A DNA stretch of 64,000 nt from Ischnura elegans. Taxonomy: Eukaryota > Arthropoda > Insecta > Odonata > Coenagrionidae. The translations under genes and the position numbers were made by a program. This document shows, in pieces, positions 55,290 to 64,000 of the stretch (positions are counted from its first letter, which is position 1; each line of letters starts with the position of its first letter). Where the stretch lies: assembly GCF_921293095.1 (NCBI RefSeq), contig NC_060259.1:27101812-27165811 (forward strand), read 5' to 3'. The notes under the pieces were generated by a model, which saw only the letters and a list, made by a program, of their open reading frames with translations, was not told where the DNA came from and searched no databases.

Positions 55290-55352
55290 GGCACTTTTCC
55301 ACACAATTTATTAAGTCGACCGGTTTCGTCGCAGAGGCGACATCTTCAGGGG
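55290..55352 (-). ncRNA. Hammerhead-like motif in a retroelement end
   Basis: The minus strand has CTGAAGA (55349-55343), a 5-bp helix GTCGC/GCGAC with a CTCT loop, then GAAA (55327-55324), CCGG, and TC. This is the order of the hammerhead core: CUGANGA, helix II, GAAA, helix III, UH. One extra U lies between the core A and helix II, which is not canonical. Hammerheads are known in Penelope-like elements. No Penelope gene is seen here, so this is a hypothesis. Confidence 0.3.
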
Positions 55353-55357
55353 CGTAA

Positions 55358-57269
55358 TTCTGTACACTGTACAGAATTCTGCTCCGAGGGTTCTGAAACC
55401 GTCGGTACATACCGACGATTTCAAAACCCTCGGTAGGACCTACCGACACTTTTTAAGCAACATGGCAGACTTTTGTTTACACTTTTCGGCCTAAGCTAAC
55501 GATTTTAAATCATAATCTACGACGCTAGATCTGTAAAAGCGCTCTAATTGTATGTTATTTATAATAAAAATGATTGATTAAACATTTGAAACGTAAAATT
55601 TACGTAGTGGGAGTAGTGTTTAACTTTGCCAATGTTACACGTATATTACATTATGCGTTCCAACAGCGTAAGGTCTTTTACATTATACATATTCCGTCAT
55701 TTCAAGTATGTAACGTATTGCTTTGCTTTTAAATTACTCACAACAAGACACGATAGGTATCTATTGTTGATTCGTAAAGTTTGGATCCGAAATTAATTTA
55801 TATTTTCAATAAAAACGAATGCCTATTGATGCACTTTCAATGAAATATATACGTTGACATTTCGTTCACTTTCATATTAACTTCAATACCCTATGTGAGC
55901 ACCTGAGAATGGAGTTTGTAATGAAAATAACTCTCCTACCTTCGTAAGTACTCTTGAGAGCATCAGACAGCAACGACGAAATAGAAAAATCACATTGCTA
56001 CTATATTTTAGAAGAATATAAATGGCATCACTTAACTCCTCTCACTCTTTGACGTCGTTACTGGTGCACAAAACTTCCCGTAAAATTAATACTGGAGTTA
56101 CTTCACCATACTAACCAAACACCGTACGGGACTTCAAGATAAATTTTCATTATTACTATAAGAGCACTGAGTAGGTACTTACGTACCGTGTATTCCATCG
56201 GTAGAAAGGGGCAAATAAAAAGAATGATTGCACAAAACAAGGAAACATTTAATGAATTATTCATCATAAAACTACAAAAATTTCATTTCAACACGAGAAA
56301 ACCTTCAACGGTATATCACAAATTAACACTGATCCAACATATTTAGTCCAAGTCATATCAACGCAAAGTTGTTTGAAATAACACACAAATGGTATCAAAA
56401 TGAGAACGTTAACACTTCCAAATAGATAGCGTAAAGTATGTCACTCAAGTTCACAATCACAACACTTGGCGCGATGATACCTTCCGTGACATCCGCGAAA
56501 TTGCGGTGTTTTCCACTAAGAATGTATTTAAAACAGCCCAAAATGTGATTTCAAGCGACAAAAATGTTTTCTAATTAAATAATTTCCCTTGTGGAGGTAT
56601 CGGACTTACGGCAAACAATGAGGCAAACGATGTAAACAAGCCGTGGCTGAAGATGAAGGTACATTGTTACAATACTACTAAAATAATTTCGTCACTGCTA
56701 ATCCCAAGAATACAATTATAATAAGCGTAGGTGAACAATTATGTAGCAGATAAAGTCCTTTTCAAGATAATTATACATGAAAATTCCAATACATTGAGCA
56801 CCAAATGTTGCCGGTGTTCTTCTATCGACGACCGTTGAATCCTTGTTATATAAAGGCTTTTTTACTTGGGCTAGACAAAATCCGATGGCATATACAGAAA
56901 AATCTCCGAGTACAAGCCACATCGCACCAACGGGAGTAAGAAATTGTGCTCGCAGAGTAATTAAACATCGTAAATATCTCACAAAGCAGTGATCAACTCT
57001 TTTTAACTTCTTCGCGGGCTGCCGAATAACAGATGGCGTTTTTGCAGCCTCATTTGTTTAATGCAAAGAAATTAGAAATATGATTGGTCGAGGCACCTAG
57101 CCTCGCGTGCGGGTGCCACTTTCGTACCGACAAAAGCATTACGTCACAAATTTGTCGGTTGCACTGACGATTGTCGGTAGCGGCGTTTTGTGAATCGCAT
57201 TTCTATCGGTGCAACCGAGGATCGTCGGTAGCTACCGACACCGACGATCGTCGGTATCCGTGTACAGAA
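55358..57269. mobile_element. DNA element with TTCTGTACAC ends and ACCGACGATCGTCGGT words
   Basis: The left end holds TTCTGTACAC and a palindrome AATTCTGTACA/TGTACAGAATT. The right end is GTGTACAGAA. Both subterminal zones carry inverted words: CCGTCGGT, ACCGACG, CCTCGGTAGG and CCTACCGAC at left; TGTCGGT, GATTGTCGGTAG, GATCGTCGGTAG, ACCGACACCGACG and GATCGTCGGTATC at right. The interior has a conserved minus-strand frame at 56716-56844. The class is unknown to me. Confidence 0.65.
56716..56844 (-). CDS. Short conserved frame, left arm
   Basis: Reads KDSTVVDRRTPATFGAQC, then IFMYNYLEKDFICYIIVHLR and a stop. It aligns without gaps to 57703-57828 in the other arm. Acidic, aromatic and hydrophobic positions are kept, and both frames end within one residue of each other. 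It may be the last exon of an element-encoded gene. No domain is recognised and a start cannot be chosen, so the limits given are those of the alignment. Confidence 0.35.
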   Translation of the reverse strand, partial: KDSTVVDRRTPATFGAQCIGIFMYNYLEKDFICYIIVHLRLL

Positions 57270-57702
57270 ATGTTCACGAAATTCCTCTCTTGCAACGACA
57301 CCCTCTTATCGAAAGTGAGTTTCTGTATCTCACCTTGATGACAGCTCGTCGTTGCAAAACAAGACCACGGCTCGTCGATAGCAAACAATACACCGTCGGG
57401 ACCTGCGAGTGAGGCTAGAATTTTCAACCAATCACAATGCCTAGATTTATTCATTCGGTAGCATCAAGAAGCAGTGCCTAACTACGGTAACTAATAAACC
57501 ATAAATAGTCAACATAAATAAACAAGAAGCTGCTAAAGAACGCACCGGTCGATTTGGAAAAGAATAATAAATGATGGAGAAAACTGATGAGTATCATTTT
57601 AGTAGGGTATTCATTTACTGTTTTTATGATGTGTAGTAATATATTTCCATGAAGAACGAAATAAAATAAGGGTGAAATTAGTGTAAATAAGCGTGTATAT
57701 TG

Positions 57703-57828
57703 AAGGATTCAACAGTCATCGATGGAAGATTATCGGCAGCTTTTGGTGCATTATGTCTCGTAATTTTCAAGTATAATTATCTTGAAGAGGACTTTGTCAG
57801 CTACTTACTCATTCACCTACGCCTATAA
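57703..57828 (+). CDS. Short conserved frame, right arm
   Basis: Reads KDSTVIDGRLSAAFGALC, then IFKYNYLEEDFVSYLLIHLR and a stop. About 60 percent of residues agree with 56716-56844, with mostly conservative changes (I/V, K/E, I/L). It is in the opposite orientation, as expected from the palindrome. Product unknown. Confidence 0.35.
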   Translation, partial: KDSTVIDGRLSAAFGALCLVIFKYNYLEEDFVSYLLIHLRL

Positions 57829-58107
57829 TAATTTTACTCGCGTGGTTATAGTAGTGACAAAATTATTTTTATTAGTATTGTAACAATGTAAATTTCGGAG
57901 TGCATCTTCAGCCACGCCTTGTTTACATTGTTTGCCTTATTTCCGCTATAGGTGTACAACTTCCACAGGGTTAGTTTTTCAATTAGAAAAACTTATTGAC
58001 GCTTTCATCATATTTTGGAATGTTTGAAATCAATTCGTTGATAAAAAATATCGAGATACTCGGATGTCATGGAAGGAATCATCGTGAGTGTTGTGATTGT
58101 GAACTCG

Positions 58108-58157
58108 TGTCACACACTTAGGAACACACTTTTCAGTGTGTTCCTAAGTGTGTGACA
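58108..58157. repeat. Perfect 23-bp hairpin with a 4-base loop
   Basis: TGTCACACACTTAGGAACAC with ACT is followed by TTTC and its exact inverse. It lies just outside the right arm of the palindrome. No T-run follows it, and its function is unknown. Confidence 0.8.
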
Positions 58158-58675
58158 ATAAAAAATCCTTCAAAAATTAGAATTCTGAGTATTCCTAAGT
58201 CGTCTTCTCTGCACTAGATGCTTGATTACATTTGCTCTTTCCTCAAGAGTGAAAGTGAAGTCCCATCAATCGAGCCGAAAGAAACTACCAACTAAAAATA
58301 ATCGAAGCTCCATAATTGGAATGTGTAAATATTATTTTCACCCCAATTTTCACAAGGTAAATAACTTTCTTAAATTGAATTGAATTGAATTTAATACTCC
58401 AAGCTTGAATGTACACTTTTTTTTTAACAGGACAACACAAATGGAGCTTTAGGTAGCTCCAATGGTTAAAAAACCAGCATGGGAGCTACCATCTTAAAAA
58501 ATTAATTTCACGGCAGACCAGAAACAAAAAGAAGTATATATAATTTTTTGAAACATTATCACTATGAAACATATATGTGATACAATAACTTACAATAGGC
58601 AAGAATTAAGTATAATATACATATGTGGACAAAACAAAATTAATTTCTTTTTTTCCTCCTTTCACAAAAATATAA

Positions 58676-58738
58676 AAATAATATATAATAATATAATAAT
58701 AATAATATTAATAATATAATAATAATATTTATATTATT
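58676..58738. repeat. AAT microsatellite at the LINE stop
   Basis: Runs of AAT/ATA trinucleotides over about 60 bp beside the ORF2 stop. It lies inside the LINE 3' UTR, not at its end. Confidence 0.8.
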
Positions 58739-59543
58739 CACAAACATCAAAAAGATCATCCATATCACCATGGGACAACAACCAATCTTTGGCCTTTTTA
58801 CAAAACTTATTTATACTCTTTAACTCTTTGATCAAACAAGGTAATTTATTAAAAATCTTCGGCCCCAAATAAAGAAATGATCTTTTAAATAAAGAAAGAT
58901 TAGGCTTAGGAACTAGAAAATTTACCTTCCTGCGTAAGTTATAACCATGCTCGGTTCCAGAAATAGCTGGAAAACTACCACTTCTCAAAAAAAATAACTT
59001 TAAAGTTTTATAAACAAACATGTACCTTAATGGCAATAACTTAAGACTAACAAATAGGGGGTAAGAAGGCTCAAAACGATTTTTGTTGGCAATTATTCTA
59101 ATTAACTTTTTTGAAGTATCACCGCAGGGTTCAATGCCGTTTTGTGGGCACCACCCCAACATATCAAACCGTAACTTAACTTAGTGCCAACCAAAGCGTT
59201 GTACAATATAACTTGAAAATGGTAAGGACACTTATGTCGAATAAAATACAGCTTCGATACATAATATCGTAAGACTCTTACTAAATCATTTATATGGTGA
59301 TACCATTTCAAGTATTTATCAAATGTAACTCCTAAATATTTTATGCTGCTGACCTGCTCAATTACTAGACAACTACAGTTCTGCTTTAGGCAGTCTACAT
59401 TATGGTACTATAATTTAGGATTAAATGCATAGCAGTTGCTAGGATCAAAAAACATAAATTTGGTTTTTTCACTTAGTTCAAGCCCATTATAATCAAACCA
59501 TTTACGTATGAATACAAGTCATTTTGAACATCATTTGCAATGC
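58734..59543 (-). pseudogene. LINE ORF2 C-terminus, frameshifted
   Basis: In shifting frames the minus strand reads WFDYNGLELSEKTKFMFFDP, SSIKYLGVTFDKYLKWYHHI, YALVG-type ILYNALVGTKLSYGLICWGG, then KKLIRIIANKNRFEPSYPLF, EHGYNLRRKVNFLVPKPN and YLGPKIFNKLPCLIKELKSI to a TGA. That is the normal order after the RT in CR1/jockey-type LINEs. Breaks lie near 59545, 59400 and 59110. Confidence 0.8.
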
Positions 59544-60710
59544 TTATATTTGGTCATAACCACTGTAACTTAATGCGACATCATCAGCAAAAGCTGTCAA
59601 AAGACCATTAAATTTAAAACTACATAAATCATTTATATACATTAGGAATAATATTGGTCCTAGTACAGAACCCTGAGGCACACCAGTGTCCACTATTTTA
59701 AATTCACTGTACTTTAGGCCCACTCTAACACACTGAGTACGTTCAGACAAATAGGATTTAAACCAATTTGATGTTACACCACGGATACCAGCATCGTGCA
59801 TCTTTTGTAATAGAATGCCATAGTCCAGCGTATCAAATGCTTTCTTTATATCAATAAATAATCCTCCAGTGCGTCTATTATCATTTAATTCGTTATATAT
59901 ATTAGTTATAAATTTTGTCAAGGCATCTTCAGTTCCCATATTACGTCTAAACCCGTACTGATTAATACTAAAATAGTTGCCCGAATTAAGAAAGGTAAGC
60001 AGCCGGTGCTTAACTAACTTTTCCAAGACTTTTGAGAAGGTTGAAAGCATTGAAATTGGCCGATAGTTTTGGATTTTTTTTCGATCACCTTTTTTAAAAA
60101 GGGGTATCGTAACTGCTTTTTTAAATATGATTGGAAATTCGCCTGAGGTTAAACTTAAATTATATGCATGAGTAAGTACAGGAGCTATATCATGAATAAT
60201 CAATTTTAAAACATTGCTATTTATTCCATCAAAGCCACATGATGAACTAGAGCGAAGAGAATTTACCAAGTTAATTATTTCCCTTGGAACAATAGGATCG
60301 AAATAGAACGAGTCACACCGACTTTTGGAAAAACATGGATCTTTCATTGGAATACTTTTTCGTGCTTGTTGCCTGATTTTTGCTGATTCAAAAACACTAA
60401 TAAAATAATTATTAAATTCCTTGGCCAATGTCATGTCGTCCGTTATTACTTTATTATCTATAAGAAGCGACAATAATTTTTTTCCAGATGCCTCTTCACC
60501 AGACAACTCTTTAAATAATTTCCATTGTTCTCTGGAATTATTACGTAATTTTTCGAATTGATTCATGTAATAAATCTCTGAAGTCTGTCTCAAGTTCTTT
60601 CGCAAACTATTTTTACTTTTAATGTATTCATTCCTTAAACTAACATTACTTGGATGACGCCTACTTTTGTTAAATAAATAATTTTTTCTGGCAATCTGTG
60701 CTAACAGGCT
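59544..60710 (-). pseudogene. LINE ORF2, reverse transcriptase part
   Basis: Resumes in the same frame as the endonuclease with LLAQIARKNYLFNKSRR. RT boxes are YRPISMLSTFSKVLEK, INQYGFRRNMGTEDA, GLFIDIKKAFDTLDYGIL (Asp), VDTGVPQGSVLGPILFLMYI and AFADDVALSYSGYD (Asp pair). The active site is intact, but a frame break follows at about 59545. The frame opens with a few codons of inserted-element sequence up to 60725. Confidence 0.9.
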
Positions 60711-62250
60711 CCCAAGCAGAGCCAAAGCACATTTAATGTGCCTTTAATGTGCATTCATAACAACATTAAATGCACATTGGAAATGTGCATTTAATGCGCA
60801 TTAGGAATGCACATTAATCCAGCATTTAAAGCACATTTTTAGACTGGTCCACTAGATGATTATATTATATGAAATTACATAATAGCAAATTTTTCTCTTT
60901 GAGAGTAAAGGTAAAATTATGCAAATAATTATTCCAATTCTTTATCATTGCCACTTATTTATGGTACAACAAGGGCTCCAATAGAATTAAGTTTATTGTT
61001 GTTGTTGTTGACAAAGATCTAACATCGCCCTGACCATGCACCATTGAAATAAAACATGTTGGTAATGAGAAACAAATGACATAATTACTCATTCAATTTT
61101 TCCTAATCTCCCGAAGGAAAAAGAAAATAGTACATGCTTTTGACCACCATGGAATAAGAGTAATCTTCACCCAAAAAAGTTATGACCAATAAAAGAACAA
61201 GTTCCATTGCCTTGCAGATCAATTAAATTTTAATCGTCACTCACTGATGTACATTAAATTTCCATTTTTTTGGAATTATTATTAGTACAGTTATTTCTTA
61301 GCCAACAGCTCACAATCTTGGCTACCATTTTGGAGTCCGTAGCTGGATATTTAAACATTACTGCATCTGTAAAATAAATTACAGTCAATAGAGGCGTTGC
61401 AAATTAATATAACTATTCTGGGGAGGGGGGGGTGTTTGCATCGCTCAAAATATATCTCAACCATGTAACTAAGGGGTCATGTGGTACATCATATAAGGCT
61501 AGGAAATGTTGGTATTAGGATATCTGATACATACCACTGATAACTGAGGCTGTTTTCGTTCCATGTAGGCCCTTTTTATTCTCAGTGCCCCTCCAGTTTA
61601 GCTTCAATTTCAATTCCTTTGATATAATGAAGCGGCAAATATTTCTCAGCATTTCCTCAAAACCTTTGGAGCTGTAGCTCTTCAATGATATGTACTTCGC
61701 CTGTGAGGAGACAAACATTTAGGTGTCAAGTAAAATCGTCACGATCGTCTCCCTTTGAGATAGCTCTATTCACCAAAGATTATATAGCTATTCACTCTAA
61801 AACAATGACCCTTGTCCAAAATGCTGAGTACATTGTAATCCAACATTAAACTTATATGTAAATCTACTTACAGTCATGATTCCTGTGTTCACGTGCTTGG
61901 TCTCGCTTGGTCTCGTTTGGTCTCGTTGCTTCCTTGCTTCTTTTCCGGCGTCCTCTACACGGCCACCACGGTAACTAACCCGTCATAGAAATAACGGAGT
62001 ATTCCACGTAATACATATATCTCCATACTCCAGGGAAGTGAATGCATATTTTGCATTGCAAAATCATGAAACCTCACAATCTCGTTGGTTTTTTACTTAG
62101 AAGCATAATTATCGACGACGACTCAAAATTATTTTCGTGCTTAAATTGTGTACGACCAATGTACCACTGTGCGGACAATTCGTGGATTCGCGACCAATGC
62201 ACATGAATGCGCGTATAATGTGCATTTCATGCTATCAGGCGCTGCTTGGG
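60711..62250. mobile_element. 1540-bp element with CCCAAGCAG termini and GTGCATTTAATG words, inside LINE ORF2
   Basis: Ends CCCAAGCAGAGCC and GGCGCTGCTTGGG are inverses with one mismatch. CT is found on both sides (60709-60710, 62251-62252) and is present once in the inferred empty site. The left zone repeats words such as CATTTAATGTGC, TTAATGTGCATT, ATTAAATGCACATT and TGCATTTAATGCGCATT; the right has AATGCACATGAATGCGC and ATAATGTGCATTTC. The interior is mostly non-coding. Confidence 0.85.
61515..61718 (-). CDS. Short frame in the CCCAAGCAG element, possible DUF4806-like fragment
   Basis: Reads KGFEEMLRNICRFIISKELK, then LKLNWRGTENKKGLHGTKTA and a stop 18 codons later. The order of a helix with R..I..(I)..EL followed by NWRGT and a GT-rich turn recalls the DUF4806 domain found in many insect proteins, from memory only. 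It would be an exon or remnant of an element gene. The start is arbitrary. Confidence 0.3.
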   Translation of the reverse strand: MFVSSQAKYISLKSYSSKGFEEMLRNICRFIISKELKLKLNWRGTENKKGLHGTKTASVISGMYQIS

Positions 62251-63224
62251 CTATTTGTCATCCAGGGCTTTAATTTTTTGGAGTCTTTAGTAGTGCTGTA
62301 AGAAAATCTTGAAAATTCTAAACAAGAAGTAAGCTTCTCAATAATCAATTCGAAAGCTTTGGAAGCGTTATTTTCATTAAACACCACAGTCCAATCTACT
62401 CCTGCTACACAATGTTTTAGATAATTGTAATTTATACCATACTTAAGGGGCTCACTCTCACAACCACCTCTGTTTTGACTATGATAATGCACAGGAGCAA
62501 TAGAAAACACAGTCATAGAATGATCACTTATATCTAGGTGGAGTACTTCAGTGAGTAATTGAAATTTATACATATTCGCAATTCTAGCAAACACATGATC
62601 TAAACAAGTCGAAGATGATCTTGTTATTCTTGTTGGAAGTTTCAGCAGACATTGTAAACCTTGGGAGCACATTAAATTAATATAATCATTAGAAACCTGA
62701 TTATTATCTAAAATATTTATGTTAATATCACCAACAATAACCAGGTTACCACTAACTTTGTGAAAGACCCCTTGTATTTCATTTAAGAAATGATTAGGCT
62801 GAATAACGTGATGCCTATATAGACATAACAAGTAAAAATTAATAAAGCCAAAGTGTAAAGTCAACAATACACAATCAGCAGAAGATAGTGTGACTGAAAT
62901 TGAATTACAAGGAATTTCTTCAAGTACATACACAAGGAGACCTTTGGCTCTACTGTAATCAGTGCATTTAGCAAACATTTTAAAACCACTTATTTTGTAT
63001 AGACTTAACTCACTTTCGCTAATCCATATTTCAGTAAGTACAATTACAGTAGGTTTAAACATTAACTGAGATAAATTGATTAAGAACACATCAAAGTTCG
63101 TTCTCATACTACGTATGTTTTGGTGAATTATTTTCACTTCTTTCACTATACTAAGGCTATGAATATTTTGAGCGTTAGAGAGAGCGTTAGTGCTACAATT
63201 AAGATTACTATTTATGGAAGACAT
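62235..63224 (-). pseudogene. LINE ORF2, apurinic/apyrimidinic-like endonuclease part
   Basis: Starts at ATG 63224. Motifs in order are IIHQNIRSM (Asn), VLTEIWI (Glu), NLVIVGDINI (Asp, Asn), SSTCLDHVF (Asp-His) and LDISDHSMT (Ser-Asp-His), so the endonuclease active site is complete. The frame runs to KPWMTNS at 62251 and then leaves LINE sequence for the inserted element, reaching a stop at 62235. The nuclease would nick target DNA for target-primed reverse transcription. Confidence 0.85.
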
Positions 63225-63228
63225 TGTA

Positions 63229-63846
63229 TTATAAATTATTTATATCATTCATGCACGTGAGTACAAATACCGGTTCTTTTTCTGCTTTTCTCATCAGAAT
63301 TTTCCCGTCACGTATCCAAAGATATTTATAGTTTTTTTCTTTCTTCACAGCCTTCGCTGCATTCAGAACTCGCCTTCTGCTCGCACAAAGCGCCTCGTTT
63401 ACGTATATCGGTGAGGAAGGGCCCTGAAGGTTAAGGTTTCCAGTGGCGAAATCTCTCTTCACTCTTCTTTTGGCCACGAGGTCGTCCTTGAGCTGTTTGC
63501 GGACGAATTTCACATGAATTCCTCCGTTTCCACTTCCTCCTTTGAAGCGATAACAATAATCAATGTCACTCGCTTCCAGTTTTACCCCTAAGCCAACTCC
63601 AATTCGACACACAACACTCGTCAAATTTTCATTAGAGTTTAGGGGGTATCCATGCAGCTCAATGGAATGAGAGAGCATACGCTGTTCTTGATCATTGCAC
63701 TGGTTTTCAAGAGCCGCGATTTGTTTCTTCAAGTTAATATTTTCCTATAGCAATACATCTATTTTTTCAAAACACTCATCTACTCTCTTACCATGGGCGT
63801 TAATAGACGAGGAAAGGTCTCCGACAGCATCTACTTCAAACAGCAT
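63229..63846 (-). pseudogene. LINE ORF1 protein with one in-frame stop
   Basis: From the ATG at 63846 the frame runs through a TAG at 63746-63744 and on to a TAA at 63231-63229. The first part ends in a coiled-coil-like KRVDECFEKIDVLL, followed by ENINLKKQIAALENQ. The C-terminal half (IELHGYPLNSNENLTSVVCR, DIDYCYRFKG, IHVKFVRKQLKDDL, IYVNEALCASRRRVL) is of the type shared by many arthropod LINE ORF1 proteins and baculoviral FP25-like proteins. Its presumed role is nucleic-acid binding and chaperoning. It ends four bases before the ORF2 ATG. Confidence 0.75.
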
Positions 63847-64000
63847 GTTTACGCCCCCGCAAAAACTAATGTCTCTGTTGCCACTATTTATACTAATTGA
63901 TTACTGCAAAACGTTTTATGCTTTACACCTCCTTCGCAAAAGTGTTCCGACAATTTTTCAAGTGAATACACCTTTATCGATTTGATGTAGCAGAATTAAA

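Larger units (their letters stand above)
56440..58100. repeat. Large imperfect palindrome, arms 56440-57120 and 57400-58100
   Basis: The arms match in inverse over landmarks TTCACAATCACAACAC, AAACAATG.GGCAAAC, TGTAAACAAG.CGTGGCTGAAGATG and CACCTACGC, and near the centre TGATTGGTCGAGG...CCTCGC against GCGAGTGAGGCTAG...CAACCAATCA. Divergence is considerable. It looks like two related elements head to head, sharing interiors but not terminal words. Confidence 0.65.
58422..64000 (-). mobile_element. CR1/jockey-type LINE, near full-length, interrupted, cut by window end
   Basis: Minus-strand ORF1 (63846-63229), ORF2 endonuclease (63224-62251) and reverse transcriptase (60710-59544), a frameshifted C-terminus (to 58734), and a 3' UTR ending in a run of nine A on the minus strand at 58430-58422. 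A 1540-bp element at 60711-62250 splits ORF2. The 5' end lies beyond the window. Confidence 0.88.

Noticed and set aside
1-64000. Functional tRNA or rRNA genes
   Set aside because: No complete cloverleaf or rRNA block was seen by eye. Only one SINE-like candidate remains; a covariance-model scan would settle this.
58422-64000. An active LINE
   Set aside because: ORF1 has a stop, ORF2 carries a 1540-bp insertion and at least three frame breaks near the C-terminus.

Overview
The window is nuclear DNA from an animal, most likely an arthropod and probably a hexapod. It has one split gene with long introns, low gene density, AT-rich spacers, and a dense nested population of DNA transposons and LINEs of kinds common in arthropod genomes. 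Nothing points to a bacterium, organelle or virus, and the species cannot be named from the sequence.

The only host gene I can support is a Myt1 (PKMYT1-type) Cdk1-inhibitory kinase on the plus strand at 4185-28234. Eight exons with matching phases and GT-AG borders encode the kinase domain, a moderately hydrophobic segment and a C-terminal tail ending in an RNLL motif. The N-terminal exon or exons were not found and probably lie upstream. Introns of 83 bp to 8.6 kb hold most of the repeats in the first 28 kb: two copies of a 515-bp repeat (one of them upstream), a 660-bp TA-flanked MITE family, Tigger-like MITEs, a decayed family with a helix-turn-helix remnant, LINE fragments, and a 3.0-kb Tigger element nested in another DNA element.

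Downstream of Myt1 (28.2-64 kb) I see no host gene. In order: LINE debris; a nested stack at 29.97-37.34 kb in which an inverted-repeat pair encloses a DNA element holding a 4.6-kb Tigger with a frameshifted transposase; small MITEs; a decayed hAT/BED-like element (41.53-45.16 kb) with a degenerate tandem repeat; a 445-bp MITE with perfect 48-bp termini; Ty3/gypsy and LINE fragments; a decayed piggyBac element (50.24-52.73 kb); a run of elements carrying arrays of short palindromic words (52.9-58.1 kb); and a CR1/jockey-type LINE on the minus strand (58.42 kb to the window end) whose ORF2 is cut by a 1540-bp insertion.

The most unusual theme is a group of DNA elements sharing one architecture (short terminal repeats, then an array of a short inverted word), with a different word in each element. 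Two neighbours have diverged word arrays but share inner sequence, including a 41-codon reading frame. The elements are described from sequence only; family names beyond Tigger/pogo, piggyBac, LINE and Ty3/gypsy are tentative.
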